Program-made: the position numbers and the translations under genes
The notes under the pieces: model-generated
The model's input: the letters and a program-made list of their open reading frames with translations, nothing else
Database searches by the model: none
What the model was told of the DNA's origin: nothing
Assembly: GCF_963082655.1 (NCBI RefSeq)
Contig: NC_081552.1
Location: forward strand, 186,294,571 to 186,358,570
Origin: Stomoxys calcitrans
Taxonomy: Eukaryota > Arthropoda > Insecta > Diptera > Muscidae
DNA: 64,000 nucleotides
Direction: 5' to 3'
In this document: piece by piece, positions 47,444 to 59,177 of the stretch
Layout of the letters: each line of letters begins with the position of its first letter
Position numbering within the stretch: the stretch's first letter is position 1

Positions 47444-48391
47444 TGAATTCGTGTAACGAATTCCATTTTAATTTTACAAACTGTTTTTCTGTAAAACTTT
47501 AAATTTGTAATATTTACATGTATGTGTTGTGTGTGTGTGTGTGTGTATGAGTGTGGTTGCCTCATTTGTTAAATCAAACAATATGAAACTAATTTTCATA
47601 ATGATTATGGCAACACAACAAGCTTTGAATAATTTGTAATTTCTAATTGGTAACAGTTTTCATTTGAATTAATGTTTATTTAATGCGGTATCCAAAAGGT
47701 TTCTGGGTCATGTTGCTAAGCCTGAAAAGGTATTTCACATGACCTTTGTCTCTATTATATGCGGATTATTACAGTAGTGCAGAAGTTTATGGTAATTATG
47801 AAATAACTATGCCCTTACAACTTAATGTTAGCCTTTAGCTGGGAAGTCATACCAAAGCACACACACATAGACATTTGATAAATATTAATGTCACAATTTG
47901 ACAAGATCTTTTGCAAGAGTCCCCTCTCACTTCATGTATGATTTATTTTTACCTTTCACAAATTGTTTGCATACATTGTGGGTTTTATGCACTCTCTTGT
48001 ATGTGAATTACATTGACAATGAATGAATAATGACAATTCTTTCAAAGGCAACGAGGCAGAGCAGTTTCAAATCGAAAGCTTCTGGAAATAATTTTGTAAC
48101 TATGGAAAGGAAGCACAAGTACAGCTGGAAACATACAGATGGAAAACGTTTATTCCAAAGGAAAAAGAGAGAGAACTAGAATGTGCAAGAGTTAAATAGA
48201 AAATTATATTAAACATCGCATCGATGGCTTTGGTATAGGTACTAGGCTGGGTCAAGTTGTGTGGACCAAAAAAAACCGTCATCAAGTGGTTATCAAAATC
48301 GCAACATTCGTCAAACTGTGAGAAGCTTTGCTCAAGAGACCTAAAGAGGATCTAAAGCAGGGCTGCGGCGTCTGGAATCGATCGATCGAAT
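47444..48391. other. Apparently single-copy DNA, about 0.95 kb, no gene recognised
   Basis: Contains a (GT)n run at about 47529-47546. The only longer frame (48100-48285, minus, 61 codons) shows no domain. Likely host intergenic or intronic sequence. Confidence 0.5.
47529..47546 (+). repeat. (GT)n microsatellite
   Basis: Nine GT units in otherwise single-copy DNA. Confidence 0.9.
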
Positions 48392-49150
48392 CCGCCTGTC
48401 TGTTGAAATCACGCTACATTCTTCAAAAATAGAGATATTAAACTGAAACTTGGCACAGATTCTTTTTTTTGTCCATAAGCAGGTCCGATATAGCCCATCT
48501 AATACGAAGATGGGCTATACCGGACCTGCTTATCTTGATTTAGCCCCCATACAGACCGATCCACCGATTAAGGGTCTAAGGCCCATAAAAGCCACATTTT
48601 GTGTCGGATTTTGCAGAAATTTGGGACAGTGAGTTGTATTAGGCCTTACGACATCCTTCGTTATATCGGTTATAGCTGCCATATAGACCCATCTCTATTT
48701 AGGTTCTGGGGCCATAAACGGCGAATGTATTGTCCGATGTCGCTGAAATTGGAGACAGTGAGTTTAGTCAGGCTCTTCTAACTTCTTCAATTTGGCCCAC
48801 ATCGCTCCAGATTTAAATATAGCTGCCGCATAGACCAATCTCTCGATTTAAAGTCTTGGTCCCATAAAAGGCGCATTTATAATCCGATTTCACTGTAATT
48901 TGACACAGTGACTTATATTAGGCTTTTCGACATCCGTGTCGTATATGGTTCGGATCGGTTTATTTTTAGATATAGCTACTGTACTTATTAGTATTTGGTC
49001 CAAATCAGAACATATTTCGATATAACTGCTTTGGGACATAAGGTATGCAATTTTCGCCGGATTTTGATGAATGGTGGTTTATATATATACCCGAGGTGGT
49101 CGGTATCCAAAGTTCGGCCCGGCCGAACTTAACGCCTTTTTACTTGTTTT
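48392..49150 (+). mobile_element. HINE-B, head missing, containing a new 26-bp hairpin
   Basis: Begins GCCTGTCTGTTGAAATCACG, just after the usual microsatellite. Monomers and a full tail (CGAGGTGGTCGGTATCC, TTCGGCCCGGCCGAA, AACGCC) follow. At 48475-48533 the normal sequence is replaced by an inverted repeat. Confidence 0.83.
48475..48533. repeat. 26-bp near-perfect inverted repeat with 7-base loop
   Basis: Left arm 48475-48500 (ATAAGCAGGTCCGATATAGC...), loop 48501-48507, right arm 48508-48533. One mismatch. Other HINE-B copies have no palindrome here. Confidence 0.9.
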
Positions 49151-50183
49151 GTCCATAAGCAGGTTAAGTTCGAAGATGGGCTATATCGGACTATATCCTG
49201 ATTTAGCCCCCATATAGACCGATCCACCGATTAAGGGTCATAGGCCCATAAAAGCCACATTTATTATCCGATTTTGCTGAAATTTGGGACAGTGAGTTCT
49301 GTTAGGCCAGTCGATATCCTTCTTCAATTTTGCCCAGATCGGTTCAGATTTGGACATAGCTGCCATATAGACCGATCTCTTGATTTAAGGTTTTGGGCTC
49401 ATAAAAGTCGCCCTTTTTATCCTATCTCGCCGAAATTTGAGACCGTGAGTGGTCTTCGACACCCTTCTTCAACTTTGCCCAGATCGGTCCAAATTTGGAT
49501 ATAGCTGCCATTACCGATCTCTCGATTTTAAATTTTGGGCCCATAAAAGGCGCATTTGTTGTGCGATTTTGCCAGAATTTGGGGCAGTGAGTCGCGCTAG
49601 GCTAGACGATATCCTTCTTCAATTTGGTCCAGATCGGTCCAGATTTGGATATAGCTGCCATACAGACCGATTTCTCGATTTAAGGTTTTGGGCCAATAAA
49701 AGGCGCATTTATTATCAGATTTCACCGAATTTTGCGACAATGAGTTGAGTTCGGCCCCTCGACATCTTCCTGGAATATTGCATGGATCGGCCCAGATTTG
49801 GATATAGCTGCCATATAGACCGATCTCTCGATTTAAATTTTTGGGCCCATTTAAGGCGCATTTATTATTCGATTTCGATGAAATTTTACAGTGACTTATG
49901 TTAGGCTTTTCGATGTCCGCGTCGTATATGGTTCAGATACGGATACCAAAAAATCGGATATTTTGTTGTTCAAAATTGAACAATGACTTGTACTTATTAG
50001 ACCACCCAATAACCGCGTCTAATTTGGTCCAAATCGGACCCTCTTTCGATATAGCTGCTATGGGGGCATAAATTATGTATTTTTCATTGGATTGTGACAA
50101 AAGTTGGTTTACATATATACCCGCGGTGGTGGGCATCCAAGATTCGGCTCGATCGAACTTAGCACATTTTACTTATTGTAGTG
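49149..50183 (+). mobile_element. HINE-B, head missing, abutting the previous copy
   Basis: Starts TTTTGTCCATAAGCAGG directly at the end of the previous tail and has six to seven monomers. The tail is GCGGTGGTGGGCATCC with a mutated hairpin (TTCGGCTCGATCGAA) and a HINE-A-like CTTAGCACATTTTACTT end, so it may be an A/B mosaic. Confidence 0.8.
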
Positions 50184-51204
50184 AACTTTAATAATTTCAA
50201 CGCGTTGTTGAAGAGTGTATCGTTCGAAGTTTAAGAAGGGCGCTGTTTCTACTTGTCAAATATCAAAGAATGAATGTTTCAAAAGTTACGGCTACCGAAA
50301 TACGAGGTGATTTAAAAATTACTCCTCTTGTGAAAATACCCTTTATTTTACAGAGGCCATAATGAATTTTTCAATAAATGGCAGAAAAATAGCGAAATGA
50401 GTAAAATCCTCATGGGTTGGCTTCGGGTACACAAAAATTCATATTCTGATGCTTATAATTAACATTCAGCATTCCATACAAAGTATCCATTTAAAGATAA
50501 CTTTGCTTTTCCTTGTGCTTCTACTGAATCCTCTTTCGACTTCTCTTGATGAATTTTGTAGTGAAATTTGCAAAGAGCCACATGACTTTGCACAATAACG
50601 ACTTTTGCTTAAATTTTCTTTAAAAAGTAGAGAGTAGAGAATGTGCCAATAAGAGCAAAAAGTAATTAAAAGAAACTTTCCCCAATATTTTGCCAACTAA
50701 TTGTAATCCATTAACAAAAGCATTTAAATGTAATTAAATGTGGAAAGTATTAAAGAAACAAACTCCTATGTCAGAGGAATGAATTGAATTTTGGGATAGA
50801 AACATTGACATGAACTAAAAGTTTTAATTGAGTCGTGACTCTGAGATCTTGGCTTGGCAATTTGAAAAGTTCCACCTTTGGCCTTACAGGAGTAATGCCA
50901 TAACTATTACTAATGCAGAGTCATACAGTTCTAGACATAAAAGAATAACACACTGTTATAATAGACCATTTTGTTATTCTTTAAGCTAACGAAAGAAACT
51001 TTAGAATTTTTGTTGGCAACCTATGAAGTAATGTGAATAATTTGTTAGTGTTATAAAGAAATTGGGCAAAAATTCCTGGAGATCGCCTGTCTTTGCAACA
51101 GCATGCATATAGTAAGGGCATGTTAACTGAGTTTAGCCCATCGCGACCTAATGGGCTATATGGACAGTTCTCTTGCTGTCAAGAGATAAACAATGGTGAC
51201 ATTT
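50184..51204. other. Apparently single-copy DNA, about 1 kb, no gene recognised
   Basis: The 76-codon minus frame at 50696-50466 has no domain I know. No repeat families are seen. Likely host sequence. Confidence 0.5.
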
Positions 51205-51256
51205 TTATACCCACCACCGAAGGATGGGGGTATATTCATTTTGTCATTCCGTTTCA
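51205..51256 (+). mobile_element. HINE-B head fragment
   Basis: TTTTTATACCCACCACCGAA and TATATTCATTTTGTCATTCC, cut after about 50 bases by retrotransposon sequence. Confidence 0.75.
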
Positions 51257-52354
51257 GAGGAATATCCGTGACCTACAGGAACTTACGGTTCCACTCACGA
51301 CTAGAAAAGTGTCCTCCAGATCGGAACCGTAGTTCTCCCGGGATATTCGTTCGGCTATTTACGAGAGGAATATGCCACATCGCAGGTGGAAACGTTTCAG
51401 GACGCCTGAGTTACATGATGCCTTTCGCTCAGCAAGAGACCACGTCAATAACTTGATTAAGATAGCGAAGAAAGACTACTATTACAGAAGCTGTATTTCT
51501 GCAATAGGCTCCAAGAGAACGTGGAAGGTTATTCCAGACATAGGAATTGGGAAAGATACTAATAGATGTTCAACAAACTTGGACATCAATGGGCTTAATG
51601 ATGCCTTTGTTAATGTCCCACAGATCCCAATTTCTATGGCTTCAATATCTCCCCCTCTCTCGATGACAACTCTGGTTTTGGCTTCAGCTGTATTGGTCCC
51701 GCCGATGTCCTTGAGTGTGTCGCGACTGTAAAGTTTTACGCTGTCGGATCTGATGGCATTGATCCTAGATTTCAGTAACGACTTGGCGAATCAATTGTCT
51801 TATTGTGAGGTACATATGTACGCTGACGATGTACAAATATATATTGGAAGTCCAAGGGATAAGATTGCTGAAAACATACGTCCGCTTAATCATGAGCCGT
51901 CAAGAGTGAGCACATGGGCGAAAGCCAATGGCCTGTGTCTCAAGTGTGTGGTTATAAGAAACAGGCTGTCTCGATTTTCATGTGATGTCGGTAGTCGGTG
52001 TCGACTCTAGATTGGAAATCATTCCTCATGCAAAGAACTTGGGCGTGGTTATTAAAAGCACTCTGACTTGGAGTAATCATATCGACTCTGACGTTGGTCA
52101 GTAATATTCAAAATTGCGTGCTCTCAGTGATATTCAAAATTGCGTGCTCTGCTGCGGGTTAGGTCTCTCTTGGCAAAGACTTATCTTGTTCCTGGTATTC
52201 TCTACGGCTGCGAGTTGTTTGCTAATTGCGACTCGGTAAGTAGACGTAAGCTAAACACCTTTTTTAATAGCGTTACTCGTTATGTATTTGGCTTGAGACG
52301 GCGCGATTTCATCTCTAAATACTCTTGTATGGCGTCTCCTAACAGCACTTGTTG
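51257..52354 (+). pseudogene. Jockey-like non-LTR retrotransposon RT remnant
   Basis: Translation in changing frames gives FSRDIRSAIYERNMPHRRWK and FRSARDHVNNLIKIAKKDYY (pre-RT linker), then IGPADVLECVATVK and GSDGIDPRF (first RT blocks). HMYADDVQIY follows at about 51815-51843 (catalytic YADD), and then LVPGILYGCELFANCDSVSR (thumb). Part of the palm between GSDG and YADD is deleted and frames are broken. Jockey clade is inferred. The C-terminal end follows a fold-back insertion at 52966. Confidence 0.75.
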
Positions 52355-52356
52355 TA

Positions 52357-52963
52357 AAGGGTGATTTTTTTGAGGTTAGGATTTTCATGCATTAGTATTT
52401 GACAGATCACGTGGGATTTCAGACATGGTGTCAAAGAGAAAGATGCTCAGTATGCTTTGACATTTCATCATGAATAGACTTACTAACGAGCAACGCTTGC
52501 AAATCATTGAATTTTATTACCAAAATCAGTGTTTGGTTCGAAATGTGTTCAAATTTTGACAAATTTTGTTCAGCGATGAGGCTCATTTCTGGTTGAATGG
52601 CTACGTAAATAAGCAAAATTGCCGCATTTGGAGTGAAGAGCAACCAGAAGCCGTTCAAGAACTGCCCATGCATCCCGAAAAATGCACTGTTTGGTGTGGT
52701 TTGTACGCTGGTGGAATCATTGGACCGTATTTTTTCAAAGATGCTGTTGGACGCAACGTTACGGTGAATGAACACATTTCGAACCGAACACTGATTTTGG
52801 TAATAAAATTCAATGATTTGCAACCGTTGCTCGTTAGTAAGTCTATTCATGATGAAATGTCAAAGCATACTGAGCATCTTTCTCTTTGACACCATGTCTG
52901 AAATCCCACGTGATCTGTCAAATACTAATGCATGAAAATCCTAACCTCAAAAAAATCACCCTT
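52357..52963. mobile_element. Mariner-derived fold-back element, copy 3
   Basis: 607 bp with TA at 52355-52356 and 52964-52965. Arms and centre are nearly identical to copy 1, including the same deletion junction region between the transposase N-terminus and the FSDEAHF block. It interrupts the jockey-like remnant. Confidence 0.87.
52470..52889 (+). pseudogene. Deleted mariner-type transposase (copy 3)
   Basis: MNRLTNEQRLQIIEFYYQNQ, then a stop after VFKF, then FSDEAHFWLNGYVNKQNCRI and PMHPEKCTVWCGLYAGGIIG. The central block matches copy 1. The frame is broken between the N-terminus and the block, and the C-terminal third of a transposase is absent. Confidence 0.78.
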
Positions 52964-52965
52964 TA

Positions 52966-53061
52966 CCTGAGATCGCTTACTTTCCTGCATAAACTGATCT
53001 ACACGCAGGCACCACAATATCTGTATGGATTTATTGATTTCGCCAGATCTATTAGAGGTAA
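52966..53061 (+). pseudogene. Jockey-like remnant, C-terminal continuation
   Basis: YLRSLTFLHKLIYTQAPQYL followed by FARSIRG is the typical C-terminal block after the RT thumb in jockey-type elements. It was separated from 52354 by the fold-back element. The end is cut by a reversed HINE-A. Confidence 0.72.
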
Positions 53062-53866
53062 AACAAGTAAAAGCGAATAGCGCCCTTTGGGCGTTCAAGA
53101 AGTAAAATAGAGAGATCGATTTATATGGGAGCTGTATCGGGCTATAGACCGATTCAGAACATAATAAACACGTATGTTGATGGTCTTGAGAGGATCCGTG
53201 TACAAAATTTCAGGCAAATCGGATAAGAATTGCGACCTCTAGAGTCTCAAGGAGTCAAGATCCCAGATCGGTTTATATGGCAGCTATATCGGGTTATGAA
53301 CCGATTTGAACCATACTTGGCACAGTTGTTGGATATCGTAACAAAACACGTCGTGCAAAATATCATTCCAATCGGATAAGGATTGCGCACTCTAGAGGCT
53401 TAAGAACTCAAGACCCAAGAAAGGTTTATATGGCAGCTATATCAGGTTATGAACCGATTCCAACCATACTTGGCACAAGTGTTGGATATCAAAACAAAAT
53501 ACTTCGAGCAAAAATTCATTCCAATCGGATATGAAGACCATAAAAGTTTATATTACAGCTATATCAGGTTATGGACCGATTTCAACCATACTCAGCACAT
53601 TAATTGGAAATCATAATAAAACATTACATGCAAAATTCTAGTCAAATCGGATAAGAATTGTGTCCTCTAGCGGCTCAAGAAGTCAAGATCCCACATCGGC
53701 TTAAATGGCAGCTATATCGAAACATTGACCGATATGGCCCATTTACAAAACCAACCGACCTACACTAATAGGAAGTATTTGTGAAAATTTCGAGCGGCTA
53801 ACTTTTCTCCTTCGGAAGTTAGCGTGCTTTCGACAGACAGACGGACGGACGGACGGGCGTACGGAC
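53062..53866 (-). mobile_element. HINE-A, reversed, lacking hairpin and head
   Basis: AACAAGTAAAAGCG joins directly to the monomer side (AATAGCGCCCTTTGG), so the hairpin and sub-terminal repeat are deleted. Five monomers run to the (GGAC)n microsatellite at 53838-53866, after which the head is missing. Confidence 0.8.
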
Positions 53867-53880
53867 TTAGCACGCTTTAA
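53867..53880 (+). mobile_element. HINE-A tail tip
   Basis: CTTAGCACGCTTTA, 14 bases matching the extreme HINE-A 3' end, directly before the next HINE-A head. It marks a former tail-to-head junction. Confidence 0.6.
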
Positions 53881-54720
53881 ATTTTTATACCCTCCACCAC
53901 AAGATGGGGGGTATACTAATATCGTCATTCTGTTTGTAACTACTCGAAATATTCGTCTGAGACCCCATAAGGTATATATATTCTTGATAGTCGTGAAATT
54001 TTATGTCGATCTAGCCATGTCCGTCCGTCCGTCCGTCCGTCTGTTTGTAGAAAGCACGCTAACTTCCGAAGGAGTAAAGCTAGCCGCTTGAAATTTTGCA
54101 CAAATACTACTTATTAAAGTAGGTCGGTTGGTATTGTAAATGGTCCATATCGGTCCATGTTTTGATATAGCTGCCATATAAACCGATCTTGGGTCTTGAC
54201 TTCTTGAGCCTCTAGCGTGCGCAATTCTTATCCGATTGGAATGAAATTTTGCACGACGTGTTTTGTTATGATATCTAACAACTCTGCCAAGTATGGTTCA
54301 AATCGGTTCATAATCTGATATAGCTGTCATATAAACCGATCTGGATCTTGACTTCTTGAGCCTCTAGAGGTCGCAATTATTATCCGATTTGCCTGAAATT
54401 ATGTACTACGGATCCTCTCATGACCATCAACATACGTATTTATTATGATCTGAATTGGTATATAGCCCGATACAGCTCCCATATAAATCGATCTCTCTAT
54501 TTTACTTCCTGAGCCCCCAAAGGGCGCAATTCTTATTCGAATTGGCTCACATTTTACACAGGTCTTTAACATGTAATAATATAATAATAGCAGAGCAAAT
54601 CTTTTCTTATATCCTTTTTTACCTTAGAAGAGATGCCGGGAGAAGAACTCGACAAATGCGATCCATGGTGGAGGGTATGTAAGATTCGGCACGGCCGAAC
54701 TTAGCACGCTTTTACTTGTT
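53881..54720 (+). mobile_element. HINE-A, complete, about 0.84 kb
   Basis: Head CCCTCCACCACAAGATGGGG, GTCC run, fewer monomers, GGTGGAGGGTATGTAAG, hairpin CGGCACGGCCG (one change) and CTTAGCACGCTTTTACTTG. Confidence 0.87.
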
Positions 54721-54966
54721 TTAATATGGTCCATTGCTACTGTCCGTCCTTTAACGAAACTCTTTTCGATTGACATTTTAGTTTGTTTTCTTGGCATACG
54801 ATTTTAATTATATGGCAGCCATTGACATTTGTTCGAGACCAACGTCCAAAGTTCAATGAGCATTAAGTACTGAAGATTTTTTTTTTTTATTTTATTTGGA
54901 ACGTGCTGGACTCAAAATGACACATTGAGATATTTAATTCATATGTTTTGATTTTCTAAAAATTGT
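54721..54966. other. Apparently single-copy spacer
   Basis: AT-rich; no motif recognised. Confidence 0.4.
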
Positions 54967-56335
54967 ATTTTTATACCCTCCACCATAAGATGGGGGGTAT
55001 ACTAATTTCGTCATTCTGATTGTAACTACTCGAAATATTCGTCTGAGACCCCATAAAGTATATATATTCTTGATAGTCGTGAAATTTTATGTCGATCTAG
55101 CCATGTCCGTCCGTCCGTCCTTCCGTCTGTCCGTCCATCCGTCCGTCCGTCCGTCTGTCTGTCGAAAGCACCCTAACTTCCGAAGGAGTAAATCTAGCCG
55201 CTTGAAATTTTGCACAACTACTTCTTATTAGTGTAGGTCGGTTGGTGTTGTAAATGGGCCGTATCGGTCAATGTTTTGATATAGCTGACATATAAACCGA
55301 TCTTGGGTTTTGATTTCTTGAGCCTCTAGAGTGCCCAATTCTTATCCGATTGGAACGAAATTTTGCACGACGTGTTTTGTTGCGATATCCAACAACTGTG
55401 ACAAGTATGGTTTAAATCGGTATGTAACCTGATATAGCTGTCATATAAACCGATCTTGGGTCTTGACTTCTTGAGCCTCTAGAGTGCGCAATTCCTATCA
55501 GATTGGAATGAAATTTTGCACGACGTGTTTTGTTATGATATCCAACAACTGTGCCAAGTATGGCTCAAATCGGTCGATAACCTGATATAGCTGCCATATA
55601 AACCGATCTGGGGTCTGGACTTCTTGATTTCTTGAGCCTCTAGAGTGCGCAATTTTTATCCGATTGGAATGAAATTTTGCACGACATGTTTTGTTGCGAT
55701 ATCCAACAACTGTGCCAAGTATGGTTCAAATCGGTCCATAACCTTATATAGCTGTCATATAAACCTATCTTGGGTCTTGACATTTTTAGCCTCTAGAGGG
55801 CGCAATTCTTATCCAATTTGAATGAATTTTGGCACGTAGTATTTTGTTATGATATCCAACAACTGTGCCAAATATGGTTCAAATCGGTTTATAACCTGAT
55901 ATAGCTGTCATATAAACAGATCTGGGATCTTGACTTCTTGAGCCTCTGGAGGTCGCAATTATTATCCGATTTGCCTGAAATTTTGCACGACTGATTCTCT
56001 CATGACCATTAACATACGTGTTTATTATGGTCAGAATCGGTCTATAGCCCGATATAGCTCCCATATAAATCGATCTCTCTATTTTACTTCTTGAGTCCAC
56101 AAAGAGCGCAATTCTTATTCGAATTGGCTGACATTTTACACAGGTCTCCAACATATAATTTAATTGTGGTCCGAACCGGACCATATCTTTATATCGTTTT
56201 AATAGTAGAGCAACTCTTTTCTTATATCCTTTTTTGCCTAAGAAGAGATGCCGGGAAAAGAACTCGACAAATGCGATCCATGGTGGAGGGTATATAAGAT
56301 TCGGCCCGGCCGAGCTTAGCACTCTTTTACTTGTT
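54967..56335 (+). mobile_element. HINE-A, complete, about 1.37 kb
   Basis: Head, GTCC/GTCT run at about 55107-55162, seven monomers, GGTGGAGGGTATATAAG, hairpin CGGCCCGGCCG and a GAGCTTAGCACTC variant end. The 176-residue antisense frame (56409-55879) is monomer-derived. Confidence 0.87.
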
Positions 56336-58102
56336 TTTTTATACCCACCACCGAAGGATGGGGGTATATTCATTTTGTCATTCCGTTTGCAACACGTCGA
56401 AATATCCATTTCCGACGCTATAAAGTATATATATTCTTGATCAGCGTAAAAATCTTAGACGATCTAGACATGTCCGTCCGTCTGTCCGTCTGTCTGTTGA
56501 AATCACGCTACAGCCTTTAAAAATAGAGATATTGAGCTGAAACTTTGCACAGATTCTTTTTTTGTCCATAAGCAGGTTAAGTTCGAAGATGGGCTATATC
56601 GGACTATACCTTGATATAGCCCCCATATAGACCGATCGGCCGATTTAGGGTCTTAGGCCCATAAAAACCACATTTATTATCCGATTTTGCTGAAATTTGG
56701 GACAGTGAGTTGTGTTAGGCCCTTCGACATCCTCCGTCAATTTGGCTCAGACCGGTCCAGATTTGGATATAGCAGCCATATAGACCGATATGCCAACTTA
56801 GGGTCTTAGGCCCATAAAAGCCACATTTATTATCCGATTTTGCTGAAATTTGGGACAGTGAGTTGTGTTAGGCCCTTCGACATCCTCCGTGAATTTGGCT
56901 CAGACCGGTCCAGATTTGGATATAGCTGCCATATAGACCGATCCTCGAATTTAGGGTCTAAGTCCCATAAAAGCCACATTTATTATCCGATTTCGCTGAA
57001 ATTTGGGACAGTGAGTTTAGTTAGGCCCTTCGACATCGTCCGTGAATTTGGCTCAGATCGGTCCAGATTTGGATATAGCTGCCATATAGACCGATCATCC
57101 GATTTAGGGTCTAAGTCCCATAAAAGCCACATTTATTATCCGATCTTGTTGAAATTCGGGACAGTGAGTTTAGTTAGGCCCTTCGACATCCTCCGTGAAT
57201 TTGGCTCAGATCGGTCCAGATTTGGATATAGCTGCCATATAGACCGATCATCCGATTTAGGGTCTAAGTCCCATAAAAGCCACATTTATTATCCGATCTT
57301 GTTGAAATTCGGGACAGTGAGTCGTGTTAGGCCCTCCGACTTCCTTCGTTAATTTGGACCAGATCGGTTCAGATTTGGATATAGCTGCCTATAGACCGAT
57401 CCTCCGATTTAGGGTTTTAGGCCCACAAAAGCCATATTTATTATCCGATTTTGATGAAATTCGGGACAGTGAATTGTGTTATGCCCGTCGACATTCTTCG
57501 TCATTTTGGCCCTGATCGGTCCAGATTTGGATATAGCTGTTATATAGACCGATCCTCCGATTTAGGGTCTTAAGCCCGTAAAAGCCACATATATTATCCG
57601 ATTTTTTTGAAATTTGGAGGGAGTTATCTTAGGCCCTTCGACATCTGTCTTCATATAGACCGATTTCTTGATTTATGGTTTTGGGCCCATAAAATGCTTA
57701 TATATTATCCGATGTCGCCAAAATTTGGGACAGTGAGTTAAGTTAAACCCCTTGACATACTTCTGCAATATCGCGCAGATCGGTTCAGATTTGGATATAG
57801 CTGCCATATTGACCGATATCTACGTTTTAGGTTTTGGGGCCATAATAGACGCATTTATTGTCCGATGTCGCTGAAATTTGAGACAGTGAATTTGGTTAGG
57901 CTCTTCAAAGTCCTTCTTCAATTTTGCCCAGATCGGTCGAGATTTGAATATAGCTGCCATATAGACCGATATCGCGATTTAAGGTCTTGGCCCCATAAAA
58001 GGCGCATTTATAATCCAATTTCACTGAAATTTGACACAGTGACTTATGTTAGGCTTTTCGACATCCGTGTCGTATATGGTTCAGATCGGTTTATTTTTAG
58101 AC
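56334..58102 (+). mobile_element. HINE-B, long, first part
   Basis: Head directly on the HINE-A tail, short GTCCGTCTG repeat, and about ten monomers. The GACAGTG mark lies at 56701, 56854 and 57007 (153 bp exact). A 170-codon open frame (56840-57352) exists because 153 is divisible by three. Broken by a Hel-1 piece at about 58103. Confidence 0.87.
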
Positions 58103-58245
58103 ATATTTACGTTTTCTTATCCTAAATACCTTTCATTTGAGTCCCATATTGTCGCGATTGGTCTTAATATATGTTTGGTAGGTTTTAGGGTGGGGCGGCC
58201 CCCCTAGGTACCCCATCCGGAATTTGGATACCAAATTTTTATTTT
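58103..58245 (-). mobile_element. Hel-1 fragment inside HINE-B
   Basis: CGTTTTCTTATCCTAAATAC, TTTGGTAGGTTTTAGGGTGG and GGAATTTGGATACC match 4450-4575. No ends are present. TTTATTTTTAGA occurs on both sides and may be a duplicated joint. Confidence 0.75.
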
Positions 58246-58662
58246 TAGATTTTGATATAGCTGCCGTATAGACCGATATCTAGGTTTTAGGTGTTGGGGC
58301 GATAAAAGATGTATTTATTGTCCGTTGTCGCTGAAATTTGACACAGTGAGTTTGATAAGGCTTTTCGACGTCCTTCTTCAATTTTGCCCAGATCGGTCCG
58401 ATCTCTCGATTTAAGGTTTAGGGCCCATAAAAGAGGCATTTATTGTCCGATTTCGCCGAAATTTCGGACAGTGCTTAGTGTTAGGCTTTTCAACATGTTT
58501 ATGCAACTTGGCCTAAATCGGTCCAGATTTGGATATAGCTGCCATGTAGACCGATATCTCGATTTAAAGTCTTGGCCCCATAAAAGTCGCATTTATAGTC
58601 CGATTTCACTGAAATTTGACACAGTGACTTATGTTCGGCTTTTCGACATCGTGTCGTATATA
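58246..58662 (+). mobile_element. HINE-B, continuation
   Basis: Two to three monomers up to TCGACATCGTGTCGTATA, where a fold-back element is inserted. A tail tip (CGACGCCTTTTACTTGTT) follows at 58891-58914. Confidence 0.78.
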
Positions 58663-58890
58663 AAGGGTGATTTTTTTGAGGTTAGGATTTTCATGCATTA
58701 GTATTTGACAGATCACGTGGGATTTCAGACATGGTGTCAAAGAGAAAGATGCTCAGTATGCTTTGACATTTCATCATGAATAGACTTACTAACGAGCAAC
58801 GCTTGCAAATCATTGAATTTTATTACCAAAATCAGTGTTCGGTTCGAAATGTGTTCAAATTTTGACAAATTTTGTTCAGCGATGAGGCTC
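58663..58890 (+). mobile_element. Mariner-derived fold-back element, copy 4, one arm only
   Basis: TA at 58661-58662, then the full left arm and TTCAGCGATGAGGCTC. The rest, including the second arm, is missing, and the HINE-B tail tip follows at once. Confidence 0.8.
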
Positions 58891-58914
58891 TTTCGACGCC
58901 TTTTACTTGTTATA
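58891..58914 (+). mobile_element. HINE-B tail tip
   Basis: TTTCGACGCC followed by TTTTACTTGTT; the hairpin is lost together with the second arm of the fold-back element. Confidence 0.6.
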
Positions 58915-59177
58915 TATAAGGAGATATCCAAATCTGAACCGATATGACCTATTTGCAATCCCAAACGATCTACATCAATATCAAGTACCTTTACAAAATT
59001 TCAAGCGGCTAGCTTAACACGTCCGACCGTTATCATGATTTTGACAGAGGGACGGACGTACTTGGCTAGAGCGTTTAGAACGTCGAAACGATCAAAAATA
59101 TATATACTTTATGGGGTCCTTGTTCAATATTTCGAGATGTTACAAACGGAATGGCTCCTATGGTGGTGAGTATAAAC
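58915..59177 (-). mobile_element. HINE-C 5' part, reversed
   Basis: Head at 59177 (complement of TATACTCACCACCATAGGAG), the CATAAAGTATATATATTTTTG block, a GTCCGTCCCTC repeat and one monomer. No tail. Confidence 0.7.

Noticed and set aside
56840..57352. 170-residue open frame with repeated LKFGTVS...DRSRFGYSCHIDRS units
   Set aside because: Same reasoning: tandem HINE-B monomers with a period of 51 codons. No known domain, no codon-type conservation visible, and stops in most other copies.
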